Positions 33,619-45,482 are shown, counted from the first letter of the stretch. The stretch is 64,000 nt of DNA from Pseudopyrenochaeta lycopersici (GCA_003313425.1 NHZP01000002.1:124001-188000); one strand, 5' to 3'. Numbers and translations: made by a program. The notes: a model not told the origin generated them from the letters alone.

Positions 33619-34585
33619 GTCGGTGGCTGAACAACGGGACTAAGAGTACGCTGATAACGAATATTGTCCAGAGGCGGAATCTCGGCAAGACAGAAGATTG
33701 CGACAAGCCGAACTATATAAGAATTGGAACTTAAGCTAGCCCAGTTTTCCCCACATACTATGAGAGTAATTAGTTCTTGATAATCGGTTTGGGTAAGTTT
33801 TTACGCAGCCGGGCCGATTCGGCGACCTAGAAGCCACACCGCCTGCTGCAGCCGAGGACCAATTACTCGCCTAGATTTTGTTCAACGATGTCCGACATTT
33901 GCGCACTCTCACGAATCTTAGCAAGAAATCTCTACGATGGCGGAAACAAAGCAAATAAAATTCTTATTCTTCTGGAATAACCCGATCTGCAGAAGTGTCA
34001 ATAGTTGCACGATACTTGTATATATTTCTTATTCTCATTTAACGGAATATCTGTCACGGCAAGTGGAGTTTGAATTTGGACACCATGACGGTAGCTGTGA
34101 TAATACCTCACTAATATCTTTACTTCGTTAATGCCTTCCAGTATCGTGCAGAATGCTTTGGTCACCCGTCATCTCAAATTTATATATTTAGGAGAACTCC
34201 GCGAAGTATCTCGTTCTTATCGCCGCTTCCTTGTTTCTTCTCCAATTTGTGTACACTCCATCACCCACCCTTTCAGGACTATCCTCGTCTACCCTACACT
34301 CGCAAACAAAGCCTTAACAGCGCTGCTTAATCTATATACATAGGGATCTCTTCTAATCTTTTTATATTTTAGCACTCAAAATGCACGTGCTTTATCTTTC
34401 TTTCTTTCTTTCTATCTATCCTCTGTTTTCAGAGTAAGCAGCGCACAATGGAAGCCCTTGAATCTCCTGCTTATATTGTATCTCTAGCAACCAAGTATCT
34501 TCAAGTGGCAAACGAGAAACATTAAACAAATTACTATGCTTTGATATTCAAATACAAGGTACAACTTCACCTTTAGCAGTACAAA
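33619..34585. other. Intergenic, convergent/tandem spacer
   Basis: No gene supported. A TTTC microsatellite of about five units lies at about 34401-34421. Confidence 0.5.
34401..34421 (+). repeat. (TTTC)n microsatellite
   Basis: Short tetranucleotide run CTTTCTTTCTTTCTTTCT followed by ATCTATC. Confidence 0.8.
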
Positions 34586-35710
34586 TTACGGTTTAGGATT
34601 ATTGCCGTTCTGAACCTCGAGCGGAATAAAGCTAATAACTCCTGTCTCTGGTGTACAATTGATATACTCAAACCTAGCATCACCTTCCTTGATCATAGAT
34701 ACTTCATGCCAGGTACGTAACTTCCTAGTTTCTCCGAAATTTTTGTAGTGTGCAAGAGCGCCTCCATATATCTTTAGGTGAGAGTGATGAGACTTGGCCC
34801 ATTTCTCCAAATTTTCTAGACTCCGAAAGAACCCAGCGCCACAAGTTTCTTTCCGTATACGACTGTTCAGAGGCCCAGAGGCATCCTTGTTCCTAAGATA
34901 CCGAAGCCCAATAGCGCCGGTTTCCTCAGAATTCTCACGCAAATATTTTAGGCCAGCTCGTAGAGTTGGCTCTAGTTTATTTTCATATGAGTCTGCTTCT
35001 TCCACGCTACAATTTTCCCAAAATTGACCTGAACGAATGTGTACAAGGTTCTCAAAGTTCGTGCCAAGTAAATGTTGGCCTATTGCCCTTGGTGCTGGCT
35101 TTGGACATGTGATAGCTGCGTCCACAGGAAACAGATCATGCGCAGAATCAGGAATCCGATCCCGGGCCGCTCCCCAGTATGCCGAAAGGGTATGTTCCTC
35201 CGTGATCGTCTTAGGTATTTTGGCCATTCCGGGTAGGTAGTCGAGGCCGGAGTAATTGGTTTCGAGTCTCGAAACAGCCGTTGCAAAATTTTCTTGCCAC
35301 AACCCTATTGTGTCACGACCAGGGGCAGCTAGTTGAGAATATATAGAGAGAAGACTGAGGGTATTCATGCAATGGGCGTGCTTCGCAGCGTCAACCCAAT
35401 AACATACCCAAACGACTGTATTCTCTACATCGCTCCCGTCGATCAGAGCGAATGACTCACATGCTGACGGGCGACCACTTGCCTGAAGCCATTCTTGAAT
35501 TGCACTTATGGTTTGCAACTTAGCCTTTGTAGCCCCCTGGTCGTATGAATGCTGCTGTACCCCAATGTATGTGGTAAAGACATGGCTAGTTCCAGTTGGC
35601 AAGGTGAGCTTCCATCTTGGAATTGGAAGGCGGTGGTTCTTCGGCTTGCGGAGAGGGTAGACGCGAGCCAGACAGGGCATAGCTGTAGGAATTGAGCTAT
35701 CGTCAACCAT
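34586..35710 (-). CDS. Heme-dependent aldoxime dehydratase (phenylacetaldoxime dehydratase family)
   Basis: Single-exon, 374 aa, the family's usual length. Members bind heme b and dehydrate aldoximes R-CH=NOH to nitriles, working with nitrilases or nitrile hydratases in aldoxime-nitrile metabolism, often of plant-derived aldoximes. The diagnostic C-terminal region is present: WAKSHHSHLKIYGGALAHY and RKLRTWHEVSM, which supply the conserved histidines for heme ligation and catalysis. The family's N-terminal Pro-rich segment and the YLPGM, TEEHTLSAYWGAARDRIPDS blocks are also recognisable. No signal peptide. I could not map every catalytic residue by number, but nothing obvious is missing. No nitrilase gene is seen nearby, so pathway partners must lie elsewhere. 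Confidence 0.88.
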   Translation of the reverse strand: MVDDSSIPTAMPCLARVYPLRKPKNHRLPIPRWKLTLPTGTSHVFTTYIGVQQHSYDQGATKAKLQTISAIQEWLQASGRPSACESFALIDGSDVENTVVWVCYWVDAAKHAHCMNTLSLLSIYSQLAAPGRDTIGLWQENFATAVSRLETNYSGLDYLPGMAKIPKTITEEHTLSAYWGAARDRIPDSAHDLFPVDAAITCPKPAPRAIGQHLLGTNFENLVHIRSGQFWENCSVEEADSYENKLEPTLRAGLKYLRENSEETGAIGLRYLRNKDASGPLNSRIRKETCGAGFFRSLENLEKWAKSHHSHLKIYGGALAHYKNFGETRKLRTWHEVSMIKEGDARFEYINCTPETGVISFIPLEVQNGNNPKP

Positions 35711-36339
35711 TGTCTAGATTTTTGATAGTGGTTGGAATCAAGAAAGATGTGTGGCAGCCGCTCAAATAGCACAACCTCGGGTGTCACTAGGTAGCGGTTT
35801 CAGAAACGGATTCGGTACGGCAAAGACAGTGTTTAAAGGTGTATAGACGTTAGACAGGCTGACTGTGAACGCAAGTGGCATGTATGGTCAGAAAAGGGCA
35901 TTTAATGGACTATAAAGACAAATGGCGTTCGGGTGTACTTTTAAAGCCGTGCTATGGTCAGGTCACTCTTAACCACGCTTGCGCGTGCAAATGCTCAGGC
36001 GGCGCACAAACACGGACAACATAGCGCTATTACGTCATTATCGAAGCGGGGAAGTGCGCCATGCCCCGCATAACTCGTCGATAGCATTAGCAAAGCCTAA
36101 ACCTTTATAACTAATAGAACTTTTAGAGGTTACTTTTGTAATTATTTAATAATGGAAATATTATTCGCTCTATGTAGCCTTACTTTTTCAGATACCTTAG
36201 TACTAATTAGTTATTAGTTATAATTAGTACCTCTGGCTGTAAACAGCTAGAATAGAGTAGTATCTTAGGAGAGATAATTATTTTCAACGAGGTAATTAAA
36301 CAACACTTTACTATCTGTAACCTTTACCTTCAAGACTAG
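35711..36339. other. Intergenic, becoming AT-rich before retrotransposon
   Basis: No gene supported. The last ~250 bp are AT-rich and may be part of an older repeat into which the gypsy element inserted; AT-rich sequence resumes on the far side at 43387. Confidence 0.4.
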
Positions 36340-36344
36340 CTGAG

Positions 36345-36733
36345 TGTGACGAATCTTAAGGGCTATCGGTGAGGATAACTAATAAGACTGCAAGGTTGGT
36401 TCTCCAGGATAGAGTGAGGGACTAGATAGAAGGGGGTTTAATACTAAGACAGTAAGAGGGTGCTTCTGTAAAGAGTACTAAGGGTTAAGAATAATCAGTA
36501 TTACTATCACTATACTGTAGAGTATAATATTAAGTTGAATATACTGGGCCATAAGGGTCCATTGTGGTGATCTATATACATAGAGGTTATGCATGTTGCT
36601 CAGTGTGCTCGGTGTGCTCAGTGTCACTGATCAGACTGATCAACTGAGCACGTCACGTGACCTCGGTTGTTGTCTAATACTTGGTGAGGTCCAGTTGGGG
36701 CTACTGGGACAGGGTCCTGGCAGGATCGTAACA
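36345..36733 (-). repeat. LTR (downstream/3' LTR relative to gag-pol)
   Basis: 389 bp, on the minus strand starting TGTTACGATCC and ending CGTCACA (TG..CA). Same length as the other LTR. Confidence 0.95.
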
Positions 36734-36750
36734 CTATCCCCCTCCTATTC
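36734..36750 (-). other. Polypurine tract
   Basis: On the minus strand AATAGGAGGGGGATAG directly precedes the LTR. This is the expected position of the plus-strand DNA primer and supports the minus orientation of the element. Confidence 0.75.
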
Positions 36751-36818
36751 TAGCGCTGTCCTTAGTGCTTATTATATAACGCGGGCGTTTCCTACTTCTT
36801 ACTGCATTATGTCTCGCT

Positions 36819-37400
36819 ATGCCTAAACATCCACAGGTGTCCAGCACTATTCGTCGCTAACGTCTCTATAATTTTATTAACTCTTTTAGGGAAGCTATAG
36901 TTTAAAAGTGCGTAACGTGCGCGAAGTATAATTAGGTGTGTAAGGTCTATGTTTGTTCCGGGAAATATAGCGAGTGTCTGCGTCAAGGGCAACGTTGCAA
37001 CGTGCGAGTTACTAAGTCTGAATTTAAACAATTAGTAGATTAGAAGACGAAGCTTTAGGAATAGATAAAAGAATCTAGGAATGTATAAGAAGTTGCGATA
37101 AAGGCGCATAAAAAAGCTCTAGAGGAGCTGCGTGTTGCTTAGGCTCGCGAAGAGCGGTTACAATAATAAATAGATTTAATTAATTAGCGCGCGGAGGAAG
37201 CAATAGCTGTAGAGGAATAAGACATCAAGGAATAAGAAGCGGCGGAGGCCTTATTGCCTAAAAACGCTTCTAATACCCTTAGGTTTAGTTTATTGCCTAG
37301 TACTTAGGGTGCGTTTAAAGGCTTCCCTCTTAAGTATTAGGAGGTCCTAGTTAGCAATGGGCTACTAGTAGCAGGTCTGTTAGTTTCCTCTAGCTCTTAA
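36819..37400 (+). pseudogene. Extra antisense ORF of the gypsy element, Cys-cluster plus coiled coil
   Basis: On the strand opposite gag-pol, an ATG at 36819 opens 194 codons ending at TAA 37398-37400. Interruptions are only TAA and TAG. The N-terminal third has a cysteine cluster with the pattern C..C....(stop)..C....C....C......C, built around KCVTCAKYN, VCKVYVCSGKYSECLRQ and QRCNVRV, resembling a small zinc-binding module. The middle is Lys/Glu/Ala-rich and heptad-like (KAHKKALEELRVA, REERLQ, RAEEAIAVEE), so a coiled coil. The end is Ser/Leu-rich. It lies between the integrase end and the polypurine tract and overlaps the last part of pol tail to tail. I recall similar antisense proteins beside fungal gypsy elements being annotated as hypothetical, but cannot verify this here. 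Function unknown. Confidence 0.6.
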
Positions 37401-40400
37401 CGTTTCTTAAGGTTTATTTACTTCTTCTTTTTCCTTTCCTCCCTTTCTTAGTATTCTCTAATTTTTTCTCGACAGTTTCTTAAATTCTCTAGTAGTTCCT
37501 ACGTACTTTCTACGCTTAGGTACCCTTTCTATTTAACTAAGTAGCTGAAGCTTAGTTCTAGGTCGTTAACTCTTCTATTTTGTTAGTATCCCTAGATTTT
37601 CTTAACTTTAAACTTATTTTCCTCTTCTAGTTTATACCAGAATGTCCTCTGTAGTAGTATAGTAGGGTTAGCTAGTTCTAACTTAGAGATATAGAAGCGT
37701 AGGTAGATCTTTACATCTAGTAGTAGCTTAAGTGTATAGTTTACTAGTCTATTCTGTTCTTTAACTAAAAATAGTCTGACTTTAACGTAATTAAGTCTCT
37801 TACTTAGTTGCTTATTGCGTAGATTTTTTATAAGTAAGTATGCTTTATCCCCCTTCTTTAGCTAAGGTGCTATTTTTCTTTTCTTATTTTAGTAAGAAAT
37901 ACTATTACGTTATACTTTCTTAAGGTTCTCTTAGAGTTATTTATGTATTTTCTTTATTTCTTTAGCTGTCTTTATAGCTGCTTTAGTTTTTCTGCTAGGG
38001 TATGACTTTATAAAGAGATTAGGGTGTCTCCTGTAGTTAGCAAAGAACGGTGTCTTTCTAGTTAATTCTAACAATTTGTTATTATAGGCTAGTTGTGCTA
38101 TTAGTAACAGTAAGACCTAATTATTCTACTGTTAATTGCTGTAAATCCTTAGGTAGGTTTTTAGTGTTCTGTTTGTTCTTTCTATTTATCCGTCCGTTTG
38201 TAGGTGATAGGCTGTTAACAACTTTCTTTTTATTCCTATCGCGGCTATTAATATAGACTAGAAGTTAGATGTAAAGAGCTTATCTCTATTACTTATAATT
38301 AACTTAGGTATACTATAATATCGTATTAGTCTATCTAAGACAATAAACGCTAGTTGTTTAGTGTTATAGTTATTTCTAAATAGTATTATCTCTGCTGCTT
38401 TCGTAAACCTGCAGACTATGTTAAAGATAGCGTTATACTTAATTCCTGTTACAGGATCTTTAGACAGTAGTAACCCTGTTACGAAGTCTATAGAAATGTC
38501 TACCTAAGGTTTGTTAGGTAGCTCTATAGCTTGCATTTCTCTGTAAGGTGCGTGGGTACTATGTTTATTCTTATAACAGTCCGCACATTTTTTAATAAAC
38601 CGTTTGACCTTAGTCTTTATATTTTTGAAGCTGTAGTGTTACTGTATAAGTTCTATTGTTCTCTTAATTCCTAGGTAACTATGTACTAGGTTATTATAGT
38701 GTTGTTAGATAATTACTTCTTATAATTCTTTAGGTACTTTAGACGTAATTATTATAGTGTTATTTAATAACTTATTAGGTCCTAAGCTTCTGTCCTAGTT
38801 TACTTAAAGGATAGTATTATTAACTATTACTTTTATTCCTGCGATATCTAATCTGCGGCTGAGAGCATCGGCTCTGCCGTTATCCTTTCCTAGCGTGTAT
38901 ATAATCTTAAATTTATATTATCTTAACATTTCAGCCTATCTAACCTATCTTTAGTTTAATATCTTAGTAGTAGTAAAATAAACTAGGTTCTTATAATCTG
39001 TAAATATCGTAAGATCTAAGCAACTTTCTGCGTAGATTTGCTAGTAGTTAAGGGCGTTGATAACTGCTATAAGTTCTTTGTTATGCACGTCGTAGCGTTC
39101 TTCAGCGTCTATAAATTTTCTTAAGTAGTACGCGATTAAGTGCTATTTTCTATTACGTTCTTATTTCGCTGTTGCACCTAGTGCAAGGTCTAAGGCATCT
39201 GTTTTAAACTGTAAGGGTTCTCTTATTTAGAATGTAATTAGTACTAGTAGTATAATACAGGTTTCCTTAAGTATCTAGAATGCTTTCCGTTATTTATTTC
39301 CTTATTCCTATTTTATATCTTTTCTTGTAAGTTTAGTAAGTAGGATAGATTTTTTAGAGAAGTCCTTAATAAATTATTAGTTAAAGTTAATAAATCTTAT
39401 AAATAACTATATATCTTTAACTATTTTAGGTTTAGGCTATTCTTTTACTACTCTTATTTTTTCTTCGCTTATCTTTACTCTGTGTGCACCTACTATATAT
39501 CCTAAGAATTTAGCTTCTTCTTTATAGAACTTGTATTTCTTAGGTTTAAGCAGTAAACTAAATCTTCCTAAGTAGGTAAGAACTATTTTAACGTGCTTAA
39601 TATGTTCTTATAGATTATTAGAGTATACGAGGATGTTATTAAGGTATATAATAACAAATACGTCTAGGTATTCTCTTAACGCATTATTAATAAGTGCTTA
39701 GTATATCGCTAGTGCATTAGTAAGACTAAAAGGTATTACTATATACTTATAGTAGCTGTAGCATATTCTAAATACGGTCTTCTATTCTTTACCTTCCTTT
39801 ATGTAAATAAGGTTGTACGCTCTTCTTAAGTCTAATGCTGTAAAGACTTTTGTAAAGGCTAGTTAATCCTGTAATTCTGCTATATTTAGTAAAGAGTATT
39901 AATTTTTTACTATAATATTGTTAAGTTTCTAGTAGTTAACGCATAATCTTAGCTTCCTATTCTTTTTTAGTATAAATAGTATAGGGTATCCTGCTAGCGA
40001 CTATAATTCCCTAATAAATCCTTTTTTTAAGTTTGTCTTAATATATTCGCGCAGGGTCTTAAGTTCCTTTTCTAATAAACTGTAAATTAGGCTGAAAGTT
40101 AGTTACTTTCCTTCCTATAGGATAATCTTATAATCCTAGAGTTAATACTTAGGCAGTGCTTTTATAGTTATCTCTTCCTAAAAGAGTAACTCGTATTCTT
40201 TATACTTGTTAGGGATTACTAGAGTTACGCTTTACTCCTTAACTCTAGCTTGTTAGTCTAAGGGCCTCCTATTAGTACCTGCTGAGTCGGACCCTCGTGT
40301 CCTAAGGCCGTCCTTATTTAAAGTAAGGATTCCAATCGTCCTCTTCTTATCTACCCAGGTACTTGGCCGCAGCGTAGGCTTGCTCGTAGTTGCGTCTGTT

Positions 40401-42975
40401 CCACAGTATTTAAATAAGAACTTTTTCTTTTTCTAATCTATGTCTAGACTATGTTCCCTTAACTATAGGAGTCCTAGTATCACATTATACTGTGATAGTC
40501 TAAAGACGTCTAGGTTAATCGTTTCCCTATAGTTCTAGATAATAAGTTGCACGCTTCGTACTTCGTGTGTGATTACAGACTCTAATAGCATTAGTTGCCT
40601 ATCAGCAACTGTTAATAGATATAGGACTAATTTTAATAATAGGATAAGGCTAGCTTATTCTATTGCTCGCGCAGAAATATAGCTCTGTTGTACTCCAGAA
40701 TCTACTAGTGCCTTTATCCAGCTTCTGTTAAGCTTAATATTTAGCTTAAGGAGTCCTTATGTGCCTGTTGCACATAGAGTTTGCAATTTTTACCTATTAG
40801 TAGGCGCGACTCTAAAAAAAGCTTCTCCTAGTAACCGTTTAGTGTCTTAATATCTTTATGCTTAAGGTAATCTAAGTTAAGGCACGTTTGCTATTATTGC
40901 TGATTATATTCTCTATTAAAGACTAGCTATATCGCTATAGTAGCTGTAGGGTTATTATTTCCTAGGAAGTAGAAGACAGTCCTCTTATCCTATAGGTAGT
41001 TATCGCATTTAACTTTAGGATAATTATACTATTAGTATTTGTATTAGTAAAATAAGTAAGGGAAGTATCCTTGTTCCGTTTTACTTAAATAATAGATCGC
41101 GCACAGGTCTGTAGTACAAAAGGACTAGTAGATAATACTGTATCGCTTATTGCGTAGATCTATTAAGTAGTCTAGTACTAGTTTCTATAGTCTTTTACGC
41201 ATAGTATATAGGGTCTAAGCCGCCTTAGCGTGCTTATACATTTCTTAGGCTTCTTCTTCTGTAAGATGCTAGAGAGGGTTAATATTCTCTTTATTATCCT
41301 CCTAATACATTTATTGTTTAAGCTACGTATAAATATCCTGTTTCTTACTGTCTGTAAGCACGATTTTACTATAGGAGTTAACTTAAAGGTACTCTTATTA
41401 TACTAGGTTCTTAGTGTTTAGTATATAGAAAGCGTCTCCCCGTGTTAGTAGTAGTATTATTTAGCGTCGTAGTACGTTTTTAAGGGTCTTAACTATTAGG
41501 GGTTCTAGTGCCTATATTTATCTAGCTTGTTAAAGTTTCTATAGTGCGTCCCTAACGCTTACGGGTTGCTATACTTCCTTAGCTTTTTCCGCCTATTCTT
41601 ATGTTGCCTTCGTATAATGTTTAGGATAACAGTAGTGTTCCCGCAACATATCTTGCATCGCTTGTTTAGCTAGAATAATCGTACTTATTCTTTATTTTAT
41701 AGCTGCTTCCTATTCTTCTAAGGTTAACGCGTTAATATATTATGCTTTATACATGTGTTATGCGTATAGTTAGCAGTTAAGTTCTATAATATCTTTTTCT
41801 GCCTCTGTAGGCGTTAATAGCCTTAGAGTTCCTAGTTAATATTATTTCTAGAAGTTTTCCTTTTTCTAATCCTTAGTTAAGAGCACTATAGTATTATTAA
41901 AGTTTTCTTCTGTATCTTTATAGACTAGAGACAGGGAGCTGCTACTCTCTTCTTCCTTATTACTATACTAGGTTCCTAGAATCCCTTTCCTAGTAGGTTC
42001 TAGGAGAGGTGGCTGTAATAACTCTATATCTTAGGCCTCTTCCTCTTAGGTTATAATAACTTCCTATGTTTTGTTGTTGCTGTGTTCTTCCTTTACTACT
42101 ATTATGTTAATCTAGGGGGTTACCTTATTCTTACTTCTGTAGTCCTTAGCTATATAGCCTTTCTTATTACAGTTAAAACAGGTTATTTCTTTTTTTTTTC
42201 TGCCCTTACCTAACTTTTCCTTATTAAGGTTATCTAAATATATTACCTTAGGGCCCCCTAACAGGTACTGTCTAGGTACTCCCTGTAGTTAATACTAATG
42301 TTATAGGTGACTGTTATTTAGCTTATTGCAATAATCCTTCTAGAGTTTCTTATCTTCTTTTATTTATCTTAGTAGTCGTCTTCTAAGTCGCATATAGAGC
42401 TTATAGAGCTCTATATCTAGTTAGATAGTTTTATTAATTAGGTTATCTAGTGTTGTGATTTTCGTGCCTGTACGCATAAGCTTAGTCTAGACGTCCGCTT
42501 TTAGGCCTTATTTATACATAGTTTTTAGGGTGTTGTTATTCTAACTAGTCTGTCTAGCGTAACCTAGAAATTTATTAGTGTAGTCAGCTGCAGACCTAGT
42601 TTATTGCATGTTTTAGATCTTGCGCTCTGTAATAGTTGCTACGTTTAGGAGCCTAAACGCTTAGCGCATACATGTTTTAAATCTTTCTGTATTTTTAAAC
42701 ATAACGATAAGTTCTTAAGGCTTCTCTTTATTACTTATGTACTTGACTAGGTAGAGTTTTACCTATTTAGCAGCTTCGCCTCTTATGTAGCTTAACATAA
42801 GTACTGCTTAGTCGTCGTCGTCTATAGTAGTTACGTTAAACTTGAAGAACAGGTCGAACTAGAGTAGCTAGTCTTTAAGCTTGAACCGATCCCTATAGAA
42901 GAGGTCTGGTTTAGCAACAGCGTTGCCTGGCCTTATAGCATAATAGTTAGTGGTCTCTATCTTAGTGTCACTCAT
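37340..42975 (-). pseudogene. gag-pol of gypsy element, multiply interrupted
   Basis: Gag begins MSDTKIETTNYYAIRPGN, then a capsid-like helical region with the codon for Trp in KD-W changed to stop. A CCHC zinc knuckle near 42135-42180 has lost its His and last Cys to Tyr (CFNCNKKGY...DY). Protease DSG is near 40690. RT motifs include GYPILFILKKN and LRLCVNY near 39930-40020, with YLNN near 39629-39648 where YLDD is required. RNase H shows YDVHNKELIAVINALNY near 39060-39110. The integrase zinc region starts CADC near 38590 with DFVTGLL and SNRDKLFTSNF following, and a C-terminal chromodomain (FKVKKI..GY, YLVK.KGYLSVEST) lies near 37490-37640. The decay pattern is C-to-T/G-to-A throughout. Confidence 0.88.
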
Positions 42976-42992
42976 CTTAAGGGTGTTTAAAG

Positions 42993-43381
42993 TGTGACGA
43001 ATCTTAAGGGCTATTAGTGAGGATAACTAATAAGACTGTAAGGTTGGTTCTCTAGGATAGAGTAAGAGACTAGATAGAAGGGGGTTTAATACTAAGACAG
43101 TAAGAGGGTGCTTCTGTAAAGAGTACTAAGGGTTAAGAATAATTAGTATTGCTATTACTATACTGTAGAGTATAATATTAAGTTGAACACACTGGGCTAT
43201 AAGGGTCCATTGTGGTGATCTATATACATAGAGGTTATGCATGTTGCTCAGTGTGCTCGGTGTGCTCAGTGTCACTGATCAGACTGATCAACTGAGCACG
43301 TCACGTGACCTCGGTTGTTGTCCAATACTTGGTGAGGTCCAGTTGGGGCCACTGGGACAGGGTCCTGGCAGGATCGTAACA
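42993..43381 (-). repeat. LTR (upstream/5' LTR relative to gag-pol)
   Basis: 389 bp, TG..CA on the minus strand. Gag begins 17 bases inside it. It contains TGCTCAGTGTGCTCGGTGTG-type short repeats and a CACGTGAC palindrome. Confidence 0.95.
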
Positions 43382-43386
43382 CTGAG

Positions 43387-43953
43387 CACCTCTATCAGCT
43401 TTATCAAGACAGAGCTTTTAGTCTACAGAGTTGTTCCTACGTTTTAAACAGCTTGAAGTAGTTCTCTACCTCTGCTATCTATGCGATAAGCTATTTCAAA
43501 GTAGAAAGCGACAAATTATTATGCTAATTTAATTTAAGATACCACGTTAGCTAGTTGTTAAAATTAGGGAGTTAAGTTATAGGTGCCTTCGCTCTTCTAC
43601 CTAGGCTTTAGCGCGATATATACTAGCTGCAAGTAGAAAAGGACTCTAACATGTGTGAATAGAGTCTACAATGTGTACATGAGAGCCTTCTGCAAAGAAA
43701 TGCTGAATACAACCGCGTTGCGGCACGTTGCATAACAGCATAAGTATAATCAAGAAAAGTCGCGTTTTTGCGGGGATTTAGTGATGCGCGCGAATTTCGC
43801 GATGCATGCTAAGCCGCATCTCGATTTTTGTATACAATAGATTCTCTTGTGTGGTTCACTTTGTCGCACAGTAAGCCTGAACGCTGCATCTCGTATCCGC
43901 ATAACTTCGTGCCTTGATGAATAAAGCTTGTTGGCAACAGAAGAATAGCTCGC
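43387..43953. other. Flank of retrotransposon, AT-rich then normal
   Basis: No gene supported. The first ~230 bp are AT-rich and may continue an older repeat interrupted by the gypsy insertion. Confidence 0.4.
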
Positions 43954-44346
43954 TTAGTCGGCACCCTTCTCGGCAGGAAGCTTCCACGTGACAGAGTCAC
44001 CATACTCTGGCAGCGCCTCCATGTCGCACTGCAGAAGCTTTCTACTTAAGACGACTACCTGCTTTTTAGCCAGCTCCTCCGAAATGCGAGCCGCGCCGTT
44101 GCTCTGTTCCCAAGTAAACGCTTCAATGCTATTGCCGCCATCGCCCGCCTTCACATGAAATATGTACATCTCCCTCCGAAACGCGGTTCGAGCGAATGTG
44201 ATGGACATGTTGCCGCTTTGGTCCTGATCTGAGACCCAGATGCGCCATTTATTATCTTGGTTCTGAGGCTCGAGGCCGGCTTTGAGCTTTGTCAAGTCGG
44301 CGTTGCTGATGCTTACGCCCCAAGGTGCGGTGTTAGGCTCTTTCAT
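43954..44346 (-). CDS. Uncharacterised protein, ~130 aa
   Basis: Open frame of 141 aa from 44379. I prefer the second Met (44346), giving MKEPNTAPWGVSISNADLTK, since the first eleven residues look non-conserved. It has a compact, mixed alpha/beta composition with WRIWVSDQDQSGNMSITFAR, EMYIFHVKAGDGGNSIEAF and LLQCDMEALPEYGDSVTWKLP. No signal peptide, TM segment or Pfam motif I can name. Composition and the regular hydrophobic spacing suggest a real folded cytosolic protein of a lineage-restricted fungal family. It lies about 570 bp from the retrotransposon and is free of RIP-type stops. Confidence 0.5.
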   Translation of the reverse strand: MKEPNTAPWGVSISNADLTKLKAGLEPQNQDNKWRIWVSDQDQSGNMSITFARTAFRREMYIFHVKAGDGGNSIEAFTWEQSNGAARISEELAKKQVVVLSRKLLQCDMEALPEYGDSVTWKLPAEKGAD

Positions 44347-45479
44347 GGCGTGTATGTGATTTTCTTTGCACGTTAGCACGAATCGCGTGAGTTTCGCCGA
44401 ACAGGTTACGTACTTCTAGGAGCTGTAGGAGCGAGGTTAGTTGGACAAAATTATTCGCGGAGGAGTTTGCTGATCCGACGGCAAGGTAACGTAGCTAGCT
44501 GTGGAGTCGAGCGGCAGCTATATGTGTTTAGCTTGATTTCGATTGCCTACCGACTCTCAAACACCTTGTGACGTAACCTGGCAGAGACAAGCCACAATCG
44601 TGAGGGTTTCAGCAGCGCAGAGTTTCTCTTTGCGTTAGACTACATGAAAAGGAGCCTCGCAGGCTATCAATAGTCCGCGCTGACATAAGATTTTGGAAAC
44701 CGGTAACTTGGCCCGTGCGTGAAAGCGCGTTTATTATCCCGCTATTCCCCATTTTCTTATGTCATTTTCTGACTCCAACTTCCGACATCCACCTGGTTCA
44801 GACTACCATTTCATTTTTCTGCAACGAGTGCACGTGAATAATACCAACATCGAGTGCAGGGTGTAAGGCTTGAACATCGCGCAGCAGCCTTTTTGCTGTT
44901 AGGTAGCTGCTTAGAGCCCTACACATAGTCCTGTGTCTCAATTTTATTACACAGAACGGACGGTAGTATGATGGTGATCTATCGATACTGCGATCGGTAC
45001 AACCCAAGACACAAAAAATGATATATGAGCATCTTGAGACAACATCATAGTCCTTACTAAAGTTGTGGTGAGATGTGAGGAGATATGGCATTTGCAGTTA
45101 GTTCGAACATACAGCAGTAAACCTTACAAAGGTTCATCTTCAAACACCATCCATCTAGTCCATTGTGAGATGTTCCAACTTCTCACGTCAGGGCTTACTC
45201 GCTAAATATATGTGCGTATTACTCACGGGAGGCCTGTGAAAGAAAAATTGCATGTTGATCAGTTTAGTCGCCTAACGTTTGGATCTTCAGCCTCAATGTT
45301 CATTAGTAATTTTGGTGAACAGCATGTCTGAGGCCAGGGGTGAGTAAGTTTCAGGCCCACTAGTACGATGAACCTCAGATTCTGCAAACTCTGTCGTCTG
45401 ATGCAGAGATGAGGTTGTAAATCTTCAATGTTAGGAATGAAGTCGAGTATATAGAGCACGCGCTTCGCATGGTCAAATA
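44347..45479. other. Intergenic
   Basis: No gene supported. Short minus frames at 44798-45091 and 45259-45459 have no recognisable features. It contains the upstream regions of the two flanking genes. Confidence 0.45.
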
Positions 45480-45482
45480 ATC

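Larger units (their letters stand above)
36345..43381 (-). mobile_element. Ty3/gypsy LTR retrotransposon (chromovirus), RIP-inactivated
   Basis: 7037 bp bounded by two 389-bp LTRs and a perfect 5-bp target duplication CTGAG (36340-36344 and 43382-43386). Coding sense is minus: gag starts at 42975, followed by zinc knuckle, protease, reverse transcriptase, RNase H, integrase and chromodomain, the Ty3/gypsy order. A purine-rich tract abuts the downstream LTR at 36734-36750. The LTRs differ at about 14 sites by eye, all transitions, as RIP produces. Many Gln/Trp codons have become TAA/TAG. The RT catalytic YLDD has become YLNN, so the element cannot move by itself. An additional open-frame relic lies on the plus strand at 36819-37400. 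Confidence 0.93.

Noticed and set aside
36593..36826. Open frame starting MLLSVLGVLSV, repeated at 43241
   Set aside because: It lies within the LTR and appears twice only because the LTRs are copies; no sign of a protein-coding role.
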